IMG/VR virus record: IMGVR_UViG_3300047373_000698
Coordinates: 1-25,326 of that record
Length of the DNA stretch: 25,326 nt
From: a virus
Strand: one strand, 5' to 3'
A program made the translations under genes and the position numbers. Under the pieces are notes generated by a model, which did not search any database, was not told the DNA's origin, and saw only the letters and a list, made by a program, of their open reading frames with translations. Of this stretch, positions 15,364 to 22,305 are shown in pieces; positions within the stretch are counted from its first letter, which is position 1, and each line of letters starts with the position of its first letter.

Positions 15364-15974
15364 CTATCTTTATTATAGTTACCTAATTTAAAAATTATAT
15401 TATCTTTTTCATAAATAAAATCAGCTATTTCCTGATCCATAAATCTAGTAACTTTTTGATGTCCATTATCATCATATTCATCTAATGGTTTTTCTCCAGC
15501 TACTGAATTATGTAATATTTGAGGTTTAATTTTTTCCCAATTTTTAATATTATTAATAAATTGAGGAATACTTTCCCAATCCTCAGCTATATGTTCCAAT
15601 CTAATAAAATAATCTGGAACAGCCAAGTCTTTCCATTCATACCAATAAAACATATCTAAATCATCAGGATAATTTTTATATCTATGTTCATAACAATATT
15701 CTTTAAAATCAAAAGTAGCACCATCTGCCCTTAAATCAATATAAGCTGATACTGCTCTAGTATAAGGATTTCTAATAGAACAAATGATTTGATAATCTTC
15801 ACAACCTGGAGGGATGCCTTGATCATGTAAAAATTGTCCAAATTTTTCTTCTTTTTCTTCCCAAGGATAATAAACGTATCTATCTCCTAAACTATCAAAA
15901 GCAGCTAAATTACTTCTACTGGCACAGCCAGCAGTAGCCCAATAAATTAAACCATGTTCTTTATTATAGTTCAT
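15354..15974 (-). CDS. Sulfotransferase-like protein
   Basis: A 206-residue protein of the PAPS-dependent sulfotransferase fold. TAGCASRS (14-21) takes the place of the 5'-phosphosulfate loop, IRNPYTRAVSAY (67-78) is the 3'-phosphate-binding R-x-P-x-x-R-x-x-S-x-Y motif with R68 and S76, and the end ADFIYEKDNIIFKLGNY matches the I-Y-x-x-D-x-x-x-F-x-Y finish of Sulfotransfer_2-type proteins. It would move sulfate from PAPS to a hydroxyl or amine, often on a sugar. The loop has C-A-S-R-S rather than K-T/A-G-S/T, so the catalytic lysine is missing and activity is uncertain. It lies between the two polymerase halves, overlapping both neighbours by about 10 nt. Confidence 0.8.
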   Translation of the reverse strand: MNYNKEHGLIYWATAGCASRSNLAAFDSLGDRYVYYPWEEKEEKFGQFLHDQGIPPGCEDYQIICSIRNPYTRAVSAYIDLRADGATFDFKEYCYEHRYKNYPDDLDMFYWYEWKDLAVPDYFIRLEHIAEDWESIPQFINNIKNWEKIKPQILHNSVAGEKPLDEYDDNGHQKVTRFMDQEIADFIYEKDNIIFKLGNYNKDSWK

Positions 15975-16335
15975 ATTCTTTTACATCAAGATAATCACTT
16001 CCAGTTACAAGATTAATATCATTTTTAAGATCATTCCTTTCTTCATTTAATTCAAATATTTTTCTTGAAGCTTTTATAAATTCCTTATCTTTAATTTTTT
16101 TATTTCTTACTATATTTTCTAAATCCCATAACATTCCATTAATACGAGCTAAATTTAAATATAACATTTGAAGCGAGCTATCATTTTTAGTAAATAAACT
16201 AACACATTTAGGGTTTAGCTCTAAAAATTCTCTTTCTACCGCAGCTAATTTAGCTGAATCTTCTACTCTAAGTTTTTTTAACTCTAAAATAGAAATTCTA
16301 TCTAATAACTCACCATTTGAAATTTTTATCTTCAT
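15964..16335 (-). CDS. DUF6165-like protein
   Basis: A 123-residue helical protein. MKIKISNGELLDRISILELKKLRV matches the DUF6165 start (I-x-x-G-E-L-L-D-K-x-x-I-L-x-I-K), and the rest follows the family pattern: E-x-x-x-L near 35, LARINGMLWDLEN (62-74), FIKASRKIFELNEERNDLKNDIN and a final K-E-Y. Biochemical function is unknown; relatives are often near sugar-transfer genes, which fits the sulfotransferase next door. Overlaps it by 11 nt and ends against the 87-residue gene. Between the polymerase halves. Family name is from pattern recall. Confidence 0.75.
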   Translation of the reverse strand: MKIKISNGELLDRISILELKKLRVEDSAKLAAVEREFLELNPKCVSLFTKNDSSLQMLYLNLARINGMLWDLENIVRNKKIKDKEFIKASRKIFELNEERNDLKNDINLVTGSDYLDVKEYEL

Positions 16336-16599
16336 CTAAAATCTTGTATCACCTGGGATTTTAATTACAGGTCCAGGTTTTTTACCTTGTGAATCCCTTA
16401 AAGGGCTATCTAAATCAATTTGAAATGTTACATTATTTATTTTAAATCTAAATACTCCTTGTTTTAGAAATTTTTTAAATGCTTTTTCTTGTTTTTCAGA
16501 CCAAAGTTCACTCATAGTAATTAACTCTTCTTTACTGATAGTTTCCCCATTTGCTATAATATGCATATTTTTTCTAATAGATTGTTTTTTTAATGTCAT
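16336..16599 (-). CDS. Hypothetical protein next to polymerase N-half
   Basis: An 87-residue basic protein I do not recognise. The first third is helical (NMHIIANGETISKEELITMSELW), then KQEKAFKKFLKQGVFRFKINNVTFQIDLDSP, and a proline/glycine tail with KKPGPVIKIPGDTRF. A start at the second methionine (residue 12) is possible. Its first codon overlaps the end of the polymerase N-half by 4 nt, so the frame is well supported by packing. It resembles no endonuclease or intein, so it does not explain how the polymerase gene was split. Confidence 0.65.
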   Translation of the reverse strand: MTLKKQSIRKNMHIIANGETISKEELITMSELWSEKQEKAFKKFLKQGVFRFKINNVTFQIDLDSPLRDSQGKKPGPVIKIPGDTRF

Positions 16600-18299
16600 A
16601 TGTTTAATTTAATTTCATTTCTTATTACTTTATTCATATGCTTATTTGCACATAAAGCAGATTCTTGAATAATTCTGTGACCAGATAAAGTAATTGCTTC
16701 ACTTAATATAGATTCTGGTAATCCATATCTAAATCCAGGTAATGCTGTAGCACCATATAAACTATTAAGCAAAATTTTCATTGTATATTGCATTAAATAA
16801 TAATAATCCCCCATTACTTTATCTCCTGATTTAAATGCTTTTTTCATTTTGTTTTTGTAATCAACTCTTTCATCAAACCATTTATTTAAAACAGTTGATA
16901 ATGTTGATTCTTTTTCAGTTGAAAAAATAGAACCATTAGCAGATATTGAAAAATTATTTTGTTCAATCATTGCCACTAATCTACCAACATTAACTCTAGT
17001 AGATTTATCTTTAGAATTTCTAATTAATAATTCTTCTTCAGGATCACGTTTTTTTAAATCGTTAAGACCCAATCTATTATTACGGTCATCTGCATCAATA
17101 ATACGCCCTACAAAAGTTTCTCTACCTATGTTTAAAGACATAATTATAGATGGATACAGCGATGTTAAATCCTCATCAAACATATATTTGTACAATCCAG
17201 CTTTGGGGCAAAACAAATAACCCCCAGCATATCCTTTTTTAGCTTTAGGGTTAGCATGTCTAGCAGGTGGAATAATTCCTTGTGATAATAAGTAAGCTGA
17301 TATAGCTCCATCTTGTGTAACACTATTAGCATATACTTCACTATAATTATGTTTACCCTTATGTGATAGATTTTTAGTTAAAGCAATATATTGAAGTTTT
17401 TCATCTAATAACTTTAATATCTCAACATCACGGAAGTTATATTGGATAAATTTATGTATATCAGATTCAAATAATTGATCTAAATTACCTTCATATTCTA
17501 CTTTACCTATACCAGTATATTTTTCTCCAATAGCATCTAATTTCCAACTAGGCTCATCTTTCCAACTGTACTTTTTATGTAAACGAATATAATCTAAAGA
17601 TTCAACTCCAATTATATCTACAAACTGATTACGTTTAAAGAAATATTCATTATTCTTTTTTGCATTAACTTTACCAATTGGTGATAAATGATCAGCCCAA
17701 TCTTTACCTAATACATTACACATTCTATAATATAAATAAGGTATATCAAAGAAATCACTATTATAACCTATTAAAATGTCAGGATCAATTTCTCTAAACT
17801 TTTCTAAAAATTTACCTAATAATTCACTTTCTGTTTTACAAGGTATAATTTCTTTATTTTTAGCTTTAGTATGATTTAATTCTGATTTTTTATCTAAAAT
17901 TAAAATAGACCACCAATCTTCTTGTTTATCCCACCAAGCTATAGAAGTAATAGGCATTGGAGCACTTTCAATATATTCCTCGGTTAAGGCGCCTCCAATT
18001 TCACACTCGATATCAAAAAATAATTCTTTATGGCTTGTAGAAGGTTCATCAGCAGTACCATATCTTTCAACAAGATATTTTTGATGAGGTTTCATATCAT
18101 GAAAATGTAAATTAGGTGTATTTCTATCCCAATTTGTTGTTTTCTTTAATTTTTCCCCATTAATACCTTTTAAATCACCTTCATTATCTTCTACATAAGA
18201 AGCATTATACCAAATAATTTCATCGTACCCAATGTCATCCCAAAGAAATACTTTGTATTTATTATCTTTTATTTTTTGGGTATAACACTTTTTATACAT
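16596..18299 (-). CDS. 43A: DNA polymerase family B, N-terminal half (exonuclease, motifs A and B; gp43A-like)
   Basis: A 567-residue protein with the proofreading exonuclease and most of the polymerase fold. Exo I FFDIECE (D96, E98), Exo II YNSDFFD (179-185), Exo III YNFRD (Y287, D291), motif A DLTSLYPS (377-384) and motif B KILLNSLYG (508-516) are all intact. It stops 51 residues after motif B, before the motif C aspartates, which are in another gene 1.2 kb further on. Two-piece gp43 has been described in some Aeromonas T4-type phages. Its start overlaps the MazG-like stop by 8 nt; a promoter inside that gene gives an 85-nt leader. All catalytic residues of the split pair are present, so this looks like a working split enzyme, not a decayed gene. 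Confidence 0.96.
   Translation of the reverse strand: MYKKCYTQKIKDNKYKVFLWDDIGYDEIIWYNASYVEDNEGDLKGINGEKLKKTTNWDRNTPNLHFHDMKPHQKYLVERYGTADEPSTSHKELFFDIECEIGGALTEEYIESAPMPITSIAWWDKQEDWWSILILDKKSELNHTKAKNKEIIPCKTESELLGKFLEKFREIDPDILIGYNSDFFDIPYLYYRMCNVLGKDWADHLSPIGKVNAKKNNEYFFKRNQFVDIIGVESLDYIRLHKKYSWKDEPSWKLDAIGEKYTGIGKVEYEGNLDQLFESDIHKFIQYNFRDVEILKLLDEKLQYIALTKNLSHKGKHNYSEVYANSVTQDGAISAYLLSQGIIPPARHANPKAKKGYAGGYLFCPKAGLYKYMFDEDLTSLYPSIIMSLNIGRETFVGRIIDADDRNNRLGLNDLKKRDPEEELLIRNSKDKSTRVNVGRLVAMIEQNNFSISANGSIFSTEKESTLSTVLNKWFDERVDYKNKMKKAFKSGDKVMGDYYYLMQYTMKILLNSLYGATALPGFRYGLPESILSEAITLSGHRIIQESALCANKHMNKVIRNEIKLNI
17970..17998 (-). promoter_or_regulatory. Consensus promoter inside the polymerase N-half gene
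   Basis: A full consensus copy, -35 TTGGAG (17993-17998), 17 bp, -10 TATATT (17970-17975) followed by G. The next gene start is 1.36 kb away, so its role is unclear: it could express a shorter in-frame polymerase piece or just be a chance match in codons for E-E-Y-I-E. Confidence 0.35.
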
Positions 18300-18837
18300 T
18301 ATCTATTTCTTGTTGTGTAAAAAATTTACGTAAATTGGGTTTAAAATAGTTAATTGATTTCATTACTTTTTTGTCTCTCGTTCTGTAGACAATATACCTT
18401 CCTTCCTCAAGTTTCTCAAAATGGCAGGCCTCACCTTGTTCCTCACTTCGAACCCTGACGGTATCCAAGGCTTCTTTTTCAGATTTGCAAGCTTTTGACA
18501 TATTAGATGCTTGTACTTCTTGATATGCAGGCCATATCTTATCTTTAAGGCCGTGTAACATAGTACCGTTCCCAATGGAAACGTAAGCAATATCGCACAA
18601 AGCGTCCAAAACCTCCACGATGTCTCCTCTTTCGCAAGCTTCCTTATATTCTTCAAGTTCTTCAAGGATGAAGTCATAAACGAACTTCCATTCCTTTTTT
18701 TCTGGTATTGTTGTTTCATAATTGTTTGGTTTGCCAAATGTGGCATTAAATATTTCTACTTCGTCTACGAAAGGTACCGACGGAGATGCAGGTACTTCGT
18801 AGTTTAATTCATCAAAAATTGTTAATTGTTTAGTCAT
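18292..18837 (-). CDS. MazG-like / PRA-PH-type NTP pyrophosphohydrolase
   Basis: A 181-residue all-alpha NTP pyrophosphohydrolase. After about 25 extra residues, VEIFNATFGKP begins the fold; the metal site is E59-E60-x-x-E63 (LEELEEYKEA) with E75, D78 and D82 in VEVLDALCD; ASNMSKA and the end KKVMKSINYFKPNLRKFF match a subgroup common in Bacteroidota. These enzymes hydrolyse (d)NTPs to monophosphates, adjusting nucleotide pools. Base composition is visibly richer in G+C, with different codon choice from the neighbours, which suggests recent acquisition. It overlaps both flanking genes by 8 nt. A promoter in the upstream gene gives a 55-nt leader. Confidence 0.88.
   Translation of the reverse strand: MTKQLTIFDELNYEVPASPSVPFVDEVEIFNATFGKPNNYETTIPEKKEWKFVYDFILEELEEYKEACERGDIVEVLDALCDIAYVSIGNGTMLHGLKDKIWPAYQEVQASNMSKACKSEKEALDTVRVRSEEQGEACHFEKLEEGRYIVYRTRDKKVMKSINYFKPNLRKFFTQQEIDNV
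18391..18419 (-). promoter_or_regulatory. Promoter TTGAGA-N17-TATATT for the DNA polymerase N-half
   Basis: -35 TTGAGA (18414-18419), -10 TATATT (18391-18396) followed by G, 17-bp spacer. It lies in the MazG-like gene; predicted +1 near 18384 gives an 85-nt leader to the polymerase ATG at 18299. Confidence 0.55.
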
Positions 18838-19318
18838 TATTACTTATTTTTTTCCACCAGGATGTTTTTTCACTACCTCGTGGCATGCTTAATCCTCCAA
18901 TATAATTAGCATCTCCCAGATGCTCAAATTCTTTTAAATAATCAGGTAATGCTTCTGAATCTTTTCTTTCCCAAGGATAAACAATCCATTCTGGGCCAAC
19001 TTCTTTAGCATAAAAAGTGGGTTTAAATTTTGAAGATGATTTATGATGTAACACAGCATGATATCTTCCTGGTGCATTACTTAATGTTTCTCCTGTATCA
19101 TTAATATCATCTACAATTATAGTATTATTTTCAGGTTCAAATACTAAAGGTATACCCAATTCATGAGAAATTAATACTGCTGGTATTAATCCTCCTCTTG
19201 GTAATCCCATAACTGAATCTATATTAGGATAATCCATGAATATTGTTCTACTTAAAATTTGTATACAATCTATTATCTCATCCCAGTCTAGATATACTTT
19301 AGATATTGTGTCCCCCAT
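18830..19318 (-). CDS. Type I phosphoribosyltransferase-fold protein
   Basis: A 162-residue protein. SVMGLPRGGLIPAVLISHEL (35-54) is the pyrophosphate loop region and TIIVDDINDTGETL (66-79) is the PRPP-binding motif with D70-D71 and T75-G76, so the type I PRTase fold is clear. Enzymes of this fold join or remove a base and phosphoribose; the base is unknown. It overlaps the FolE gene by 20 nt. Its place next to FolE suggests a job in purine or deazapurine metabolism, for example salvage of a released base (inference). The C-terminal third, with PEWIVYPWERKD, is typical of xanthine/hypoxanthine-type PRTases. Confidence 0.88.
   Translation of the reverse strand: MGDTISKVYLDWDEIIDCIQILSRTIFMDYPNIDSVMGLPRGGLIPAVLISHELGIPLVFEPENNTIIVDDINDTGETLSNAPGRYHAVLHHKSSSKFKPTFYAKEVGPEWIVYPWERKDSEALPDYLKEFEHLGDANYIGGLSMPRGSEKTSWWKKISNND
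18899..18927 (-). promoter_or_regulatory. Promoter TTGAGC-N17-TATATT before the MazG-like gene
   Basis: -35 TTGAGC (18922-18927), -10 TATATT (18899-18904) inside the phosphoribosyltransferase gene. Sequence after the -10 is GGAGG, so it shares TATATTGGAG with the copies at 3209 and 8247. Predicted leader to 18837 is 55 nt. Confidence 0.45.
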
Positions 19319-19988
19319 TATTTATTTTTAAACTATCAAAAAATTCTTTTCTAGCTAAATTATCATTATCTCTAAATACTCCTGTTGCTTTAGTTGTAAC
19401 CATGGCTGCTCCTTGATGTTTAACTCCTCTACAACTTACACAATTATGTGTACCTACAATAGTAACAATAACACCTTTATTATTTTCACAAATTTTATCC
19501 ACAGCATTATGAATAGCTGATGTTAGTTGTTCTTGAATTGCTCCCCTCCTTCCAAACAATTCTACTATTCTATTTAATTTAGATAATCCAATTACTCTAC
19601 CATTATCCCCAACAACATATCCAACATGAACTACACCTCCAATTGTTTGGTGGTGATGAGAACACATTGAAGTTAACGGTATATTTCGTTCTATAACAAT
19701 ACCATCATAACCATCTGATGGAAATGATGTAATTGGAGACATCTGTGTGTATCTACCAGCCCATAAATCATTTACATATGCTTTAGCTACTCTGTGAGGT
19801 GTATCAGCTGAATTAGGATCGTTTTGCCAATCACACTTTAATGCTTCTAAAAACCTGGCATAGGCCTTAGTAGCTTTATTAATCATTTTCTGTTTTTCTT
19901 TATCATTTAGAGGAAAACCAGGTGCAACTCCATTTGCAAAACCTTCTTGTACTACTTCTAAATCTGTATGTTGTTTTTTTCTTGCCAT
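19299..19988 (-). CDS. folE: GTP cyclohydrolase I (first step to preQ0)
   Basis: A 229-residue enzyme converting GTP to dihydroneopterin triphosphate. Zinc ligands are C109 and H112 in MCSHHHQTIGG, and C183 in HNCVSCRGVK; GTP-binding residues are in GLSKLNRIVELFGRR (134-148), followed by QEQLT. The first zinc motif is C-S-H-H-H rather than the common C-E-H-H, and a 20-residue N-terminal extension is present. In this setting the product feeds QueD, QueE and QueC rather than folate. The ATG is exactly where its own promoter (TTGGAG-N17-TATATTA) predicts the first transcribed base, so the mRNA would be leaderless. It overlaps the phosphoribosyltransferase gene by 20 nt. Confidence 0.95.
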   Translation of the reverse strand: MARKKQHTDLEVVQEGFANGVAPGFPLNDKEKQKMINKATKAYARFLEALKCDWQNDPNSADTPHRVAKAYVNDLWAGRYTQMSPITSFPSDGYDGIVIERNIPLTSMCSHHHQTIGGVVHVGYVVGDNGRVIGLSKLNRIVELFGRRGAIQEQLTSAIHNAVDKICENNKGVIVTIVGTHNCVSCRGVKHQGAAMVTTKATGVFRDNDNLARKEFFDSLKINNGGHNI

Positions 19989-19994
19989 AACTGT

Positions 19995-20023
19995 AATATA
20001 ATAAAATTTTTAATTAACTCCAA
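19995..20023 (-). promoter_or_regulatory. Promoter TTGGAG-N17-TATATT, predicted +1 at folE ATG 19988
   Basis: -35 TTGGAG (20018-20023), -10 TATATT (19995-20000), 17-bp spacer. Six bases separate the -10 from the folE ATG, so the predicted +1 is the start codon. It lies between the oxygenase stop and folE. Confidence 0.68.
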
Positions 20024-20635
20024 CTAATTTGCATATTGAAGCCATGTTGTTAAAATGTATTTATCATCCGATTCTGGCATATATCCTTTATGAATATAAG
20101 GCCAACTAGCTGGGTGGATGATTAATTTACCCAGTGAAGGTTTTACTTTATAAAAATCTTTACCTTCTTTAAATAAAAATCCAGTTTCACCTCCCTTATC
20201 TACATCATTTAAATAAAGAATATAAACAAATTGTCTAATTGATGATTCTAAATTTTCTTTTTCTACATGCCAAGCATTATAATGACCTGATCCTTTGTCA
20301 TATTTTTGGATTTGTAATAAAGGATAATATGTTTTATCTTCTACAATCATATTATGACGATAAAGATCATGATGAGGAAAATTATTTAAATAAGTATCTG
20401 TATACTGATTAAATCTTTCCATAACAAAATTAGATAAATTATCATCACTAGTATTATTTTGATTTAAAATATTATAATCATTGCTTTTTTTATATTCATT
20501 TATACCACCATCACCACTCATACCTTTATATGATAATCCCTCATTATGAACAGTTTCAAACCTGTCAATTAGTAATTGACATTCAAAGGGTGTAAAAGCT
20601 TTTTTGTATACTCCTATTGTATCTTTAAATTTCAT
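20024..20635 (-). CDS. 2OG-Fe(II) oxygenase, prolyl-4-hydroxylase-like
   Basis: A 203-residue double-stranded beta-helix oxygenase. PLLQIQKYDKGSGHYNAWHVE has the typical Y-x-x-G-x-x-x-x-x-H turn; the iron triad is H123-x-E125 (Glu replaces the usual Asp) with H182 (YIHKG); K192 is placed to bind 2-oxoglutarate as in P4H enzymes. VYILYLNDVDKGGETGF and GKLIIHPASWPY are the core strands. It would use O2 and 2OG to hydroxylate an unknown substrate. The H-x-E variant may reduce hydroxylation or favour other chemistry. It overlaps the upstream 66-residue gene by 11 nt and sits inside the preQ0 gene run. Confidence 0.85.
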   Translation of the reverse strand: MKFKDTIGVYKKAFTPFECQLLIDRFETVHNEGLSYKGMSGDGGINEYKKSNDYNILNQNNTSDDNLSNFVMERFNQYTDTYLNNFPHHDLYRHNMIVEDKTYYPLLQIQKYDKGSGHYNAWHVEKENLESSIRQFVYILYLNDVDKGGETGFLFKEGKDFYKVKPSLGKLIIHPASWPYIHKGYMPESDDKYILTTWLQYAN

Positions 20636-20825
20636 TTAAATATTCTTTTAATTTATCAATTAATACTAATACCTCATCAGGTTCCATTGTGATTGCACAA
20701 CAAACCCCTACATTTTCTTCAATTTCTTCTAAGATTTCTAATGCTTCTTCTCTAGACACATCTTTCAGTGTTAAATGCCATGATATGAGAACGGCCTGTA
20801 AATCTCCATCCTTTATCTCTAACAA
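20625..20825 (-). CDS. Small acidic helical protein overlapping queE
   Basis: A 66-residue protein, probably one or two acidic helices (SREEALEILEEIEENVG, then PDEVLVLIDKLKEYLNEI). As given, the start lies 74 nt inside queE in another frame; a GTG near 20757 (VSREEALEI) would reduce this to a few bases overlapping the queE stop and is at least as likely. The downstream overlap with the oxygenase gene, ATGAAATTTAA, supports real coding. I do not recognise the family. Function unknown. Confidence 0.55.
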   Translation of the reverse strand: MLEIKDGDLQAVLISWHLTLKDVSREEALEILEEIEENVGVCCAITMEPDEVLVLIDKLKEYLNEI

Positions 20826-21534
20826 AATTCATAACAGGACCATAAGATTCCATTAAGCTTTCCCTATCATCTCCAGCAGGCATAGCCCAAACTTTATCTT
20901 TTGGTATTTTACATTCATTAAGAAATTCTTCTACTTCACTAACCATAGATAATTTATTATCCAATACAGGTTTAATGTGGTAATCATCATGATATTCAAT
21001 AGATTGTTTTATTGCTTCAATATTTAATCTTTTTGAATTATGTTTCTTAACCATCTTTTCATCAACTACAGCTCCTTGAGGTGTTACCGCGCCAATAACT
21101 GGCACGCTATTACTAAATTTAGGGCTAATAGATAATAAATTAATAGGGTAGTCTGTTGGGAGAAAGTGACTCCCTTCAGTTTCGATAGTAATAAAAATAT
21201 CGTTTTCATGTGCAAAATGTGTTAATTCATTAACCAAAGCAGGATGCATTGTAGGCGATCCTCCTGTTAACATCATCTCTTTTATATGAGGATGTTCATT
21301 GTACATATCAATAATGTCTTGAAAACAAAATGTACCCTTTTCTGGGTGTATACTAGTATACCAAGAATCACACCACCCACCTTCTCCAAAGTAGCATCTA
21401 TGTGTGCATCCTGATGTTCTAACTACGATTGTTGGGTAACCTTGTCTTGACCCTTCTGATTGTACTGCAGTGTATAATTCTAATACACCTAGTGTTTTTT
21501 GATAGTCTTCTATCCTTTTTAATTGTTTGTGCAT
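20752..21534 (-). CDS. queE: 7-carboxy-7-deazaguanine synthase (radical SAM)
   Basis: A 260-residue radical SAM enzyme making CDG from 6-carboxytetrahydropterin. LYTAVQSEGS (20-29) is the QueE beginning (family S-x-Q-G-E-G), the cluster-binding cysteines are C43, C47 and C55, i.e. C-x3-C-x7-C (SGCTHRCYFGEGGWC) instead of C-x3-C-x2-C, and LTGGSPTMHP is the SAM-binding motif with Ser in place of the usual Glu. IETEGS and LLSISPKFS follow. Insertions in the QueE cluster loop are known in the family. The end RCV-stop overlaps the 66-residue gene. It is 44 nt downstream of queD and part of the same gene run. Confidence 0.93.
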   Translation of the reverse strand: MHKQLKRIEDYQKTLGVLELYTAVQSEGSRQGYPTIVVRTSGCTHRCYFGEGGWCDSWYTSIHPEKGTFCFQDIIDMYNEHPHIKEMMLTGGSPTMHPALVNELTHFAHENDIFITIETEGSHFLPTDYPINLLSISPKFSNSVPVIGAVTPQGAVVDEKMVKKHNSKRLNIEAIKQSIEYHDDYHIKPVLDNKLSMVSEVEEFLNECKIPKDKVWAMPAGDDRESLMESYGPVMNFVRDKGWRFTGRSHIMAFNTERCV

Positions 21535-21578
21535 ATTGTTAATTTTTTAAAGTGGTTTTTCATTCACTAATAACCTAT

Positions 21579-22043
21579 TTACTCGCTATAATAAGCGGCA
21601 TTTTTTCCATGTTCCGCAAACTTAACTTTAGTAACTCTTACTCTTCCATCTGTTTCCGTCGTTACGAATTCATTAAGCTTGTTATAAATATATTCAGCAA
21701 ATTTTTCCGCGCCAGTTGCTTCAATAACTCTAACTTGAGCTACGCCTGCAGTATCCATCATTCTAAATGCTTGCAATTCAGGATCATCTTCTGCTATAAC
21801 CATAGTATGATCAAACATATAATCCATCCATTCTTTAGGAGATAAACCATCTATTTTAGTTTTAGCTCTTTTCATTCCACCAAAATCCCAAACCCAGTTT
21901 CTATGATCTAAATCACCTTCAAAGTATACTTTAAATGAAATACCATAACCATGTACAAATCTACAATGTGTATCTGTTGCTTTCCATTGACGAAACACTG
22001 TACTAAATCCGTCAAAAACTTTACTTGATTGAAATTTACCCAT
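21579..22043 (-). CDS. queD: 6-carboxy-5,6,7,8-tetrahydropterin synthase
   Basis: A 154-residue PTPS/QueD-type protein that turns dihydroneopterin triphosphate into 6-carboxytetrahydropterin. The nucleophile C27, D78-H79 (FDHT) and E109 in IEATGAEKFAEYI are present, and the fold order is normal. The zinc site is unusual: HGYG (31-34) replaces HGH and the first histidine after F-S is absent (FSTVFRQW), so only one of three usual zinc ligands is left at the standard positions. Related sequences with HGYG seem to occur in other phages and bacteria, so this may be a subfamily. It overlaps thioredoxin by 8 nt. Confidence 0.88.
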   Translation of the reverse strand: MGKFQSSKVFDGFSTVFRQWKATDTHCRFVHGYGISFKVYFEGDLDHRNWVWDFGGMKRAKTKIDGLSPKEWMDYMFDHTMVIAEDDPELQAFRMMDTAGVAQVRVIEATGAEKFAEYIYNKLNEFVTTETDGRVRVTKVKFAEHGKNAAYYSE

Positions 22044-22287
22044 TATACCATTCTTTAATTTCTTCTGGTCTAGCTAGACCTACTAATCTTTCTCCTAGTT
22101 GATTTCCATTTCCATCAACTTTAATTAGTGTTGGGACACTCCTAACACTATATCTTAATGATAACTCACTATCCTCATCAACATTAACTTTTTGATAAGG
22201 TAATTGGCTACCTAAACCTTCCATAATAGGACCTAATGCTTTACAAGGTCCACACCAAGGAGCGGTAAAATAAAGTACTTTACTCAT
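22036..22287 (-). CDS. Short thioredoxin
   Basis: An 83-residue thioredoxin with active site WCGPC (C12, C15) and the cis-proline P52 in RSVPTLIK. It lacks the first strand and helix of a normal 105-residue thioredoxin, starting directly at KVLYFTAPW; such minimal forms occur in phages. It can reduce disulfides, for example for ribonucleotide reductase. It precedes queD with an 8-nt overlap. A consensus promoter inside the upstream 68-residue membrane gene gives a 49-nt leader to its ATG. Confidence 0.92.
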   Translation of the reverse strand: MSKVLYFTAPWCGPCKALGPIMEGLGSQLPYQKVNVDEDSELSLRYSVRSVPTLIKVDGNGNQLGERLVGLARPEEIKEWYNG

Positions 22288-22305
22288 AATATTAATTTTA
22301 ATTTG

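Noticed and set aside
15363-16599. Split intein as explanation of the two-piece polymerase
   Set aside because: Neither the N-half end (NEIKLNI) nor the C-half start (MEMKHLEE) shows intein block sequences; extra residues at the break are only about 20.
18363-18746. A 127-codon alternative frame within the MazG-like gene
   Set aside because: The overlapping frame has the full MazG metal-binding motifs; the alternative is basic, lacks domain logic and is explained by the G+C-richer sequence.
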